The translations under genes were made by a program, and so were the position numbers. Below are positions 32,896-32,935 of a stretch of DNA of 32,935 nucleotides, one piece after another (position 1 is the stretch's first letter; every line of letters begins with the position of its first letter). The DNA comes from an uncultured Clostridium sp. (GTDB taxonomy: Bacteria > Bacillota > Clostridia > TANB77 > CAG-508), in the NCBI GenBank assembly GCA_958413095.1, contig CATYUF010000015.1, positions 1 through 32,935 of the forward strand, written 5' to 3'. The notes beneath the pieces are model-generated. The model did not search any database, was not told the origin of the DNA, and saw only the letters and a program-made list of their open reading frames with translations.

Positions 32896-32935
32896 AATAT
32901 AAAAATAAATAAATTAATTAAATAATTAAAAATAA
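32896..32935. repeat. Second copy of the A/T-only repeat at the window end
   Basis: The last bases contain no G or C, and 32908-32932 repeats 31031-31055 exactly for 25 bases. The window ends inside it. Confidence 0.75.

Overview
The window looks like an origin-proximal piece of a chromosome from a very AT-rich, anaerobic, probably spore-forming member of the Clostridia (Bacillota). The reasons are the mnmE-mnmG-rsmG-parA-parB gene order that sits near oriC in Firmicutes, strong AGGAGG ribosome binding sites, a GerMN-domain protein, and a large BadF/HgdC-type acyl-CoA dehydratase activase. Species cannot be named from the sequence.

Layout. 1-8.9 kb: housekeeping genes on the plus strand (tRNA-modification GTPase mnmE, mnmG, rsmG, then parA, parB, a DUF4446 gene, a GT-C-like membrane protein and a 50-residue membrane peptide), closed by a strong terminator. 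9.0-9.4 kb: two serine tRNA genes. 9.4-11.05 kb: an accessory strip. It holds a small-ORF/antisense-RNA pair with the architecture of a type I toxin-antitoxin locus, a gutted ADP-ribosylglycohydrolase gene, and the tail of an IS3-family transposase whose end appears to supply a promoter. 11.07-25.4 kb: a type IV secretion-like locus. It has three VirB2-like pilin genes, then a seven-gene operon: PrgI/VirB3-like, a VirB4-N-domain-like protein, VirB4 ATPase, VirB6/TrbL, a VirB8-like candidate, a 1273-residue cell-wall hydrolase with three catalytic domains, and a TcpC/VirB8-like protein with two NTF2-like repeats. No relaxase or VirD4-type coupling ATPase is present. 25.6-30.8 kb (minus strand): a J-domain scrap, the 1439-residue activase and a pentapeptide-repeat protein. 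30.95-31.1 kb: a block containing no G or C. 31.2-32.9 kb: a GerMN-domain gene, a possible small minus-strand gene, and a TrmN6-like tRNA methyltransferase.

How the genes work together. MnmE and MnmG jointly modify the tRNA wobble uridine; RsmG methylates 16S rRNA; ParA and ParB segregate the chromosome. In the secretion locus, pilins would form the extracellular fibre, VirB3/B4/B6/B8-like proteins the membrane channel and motor, and the hydrolase would open the peptidoglycan. Pilin 3 has its own promoter and is followed by two terminators, which suggests it is made in excess over the machinery.

Most notable: the apparently complete secretion apparatus without DNA-transfer genes; the convergent antisense-RNA locus; and two +1 frameshifts (mnmE and virB6-like), each explained by one extra C in the same A-C-GGA context, which are either real lesions or a systematic sequencing artefact.
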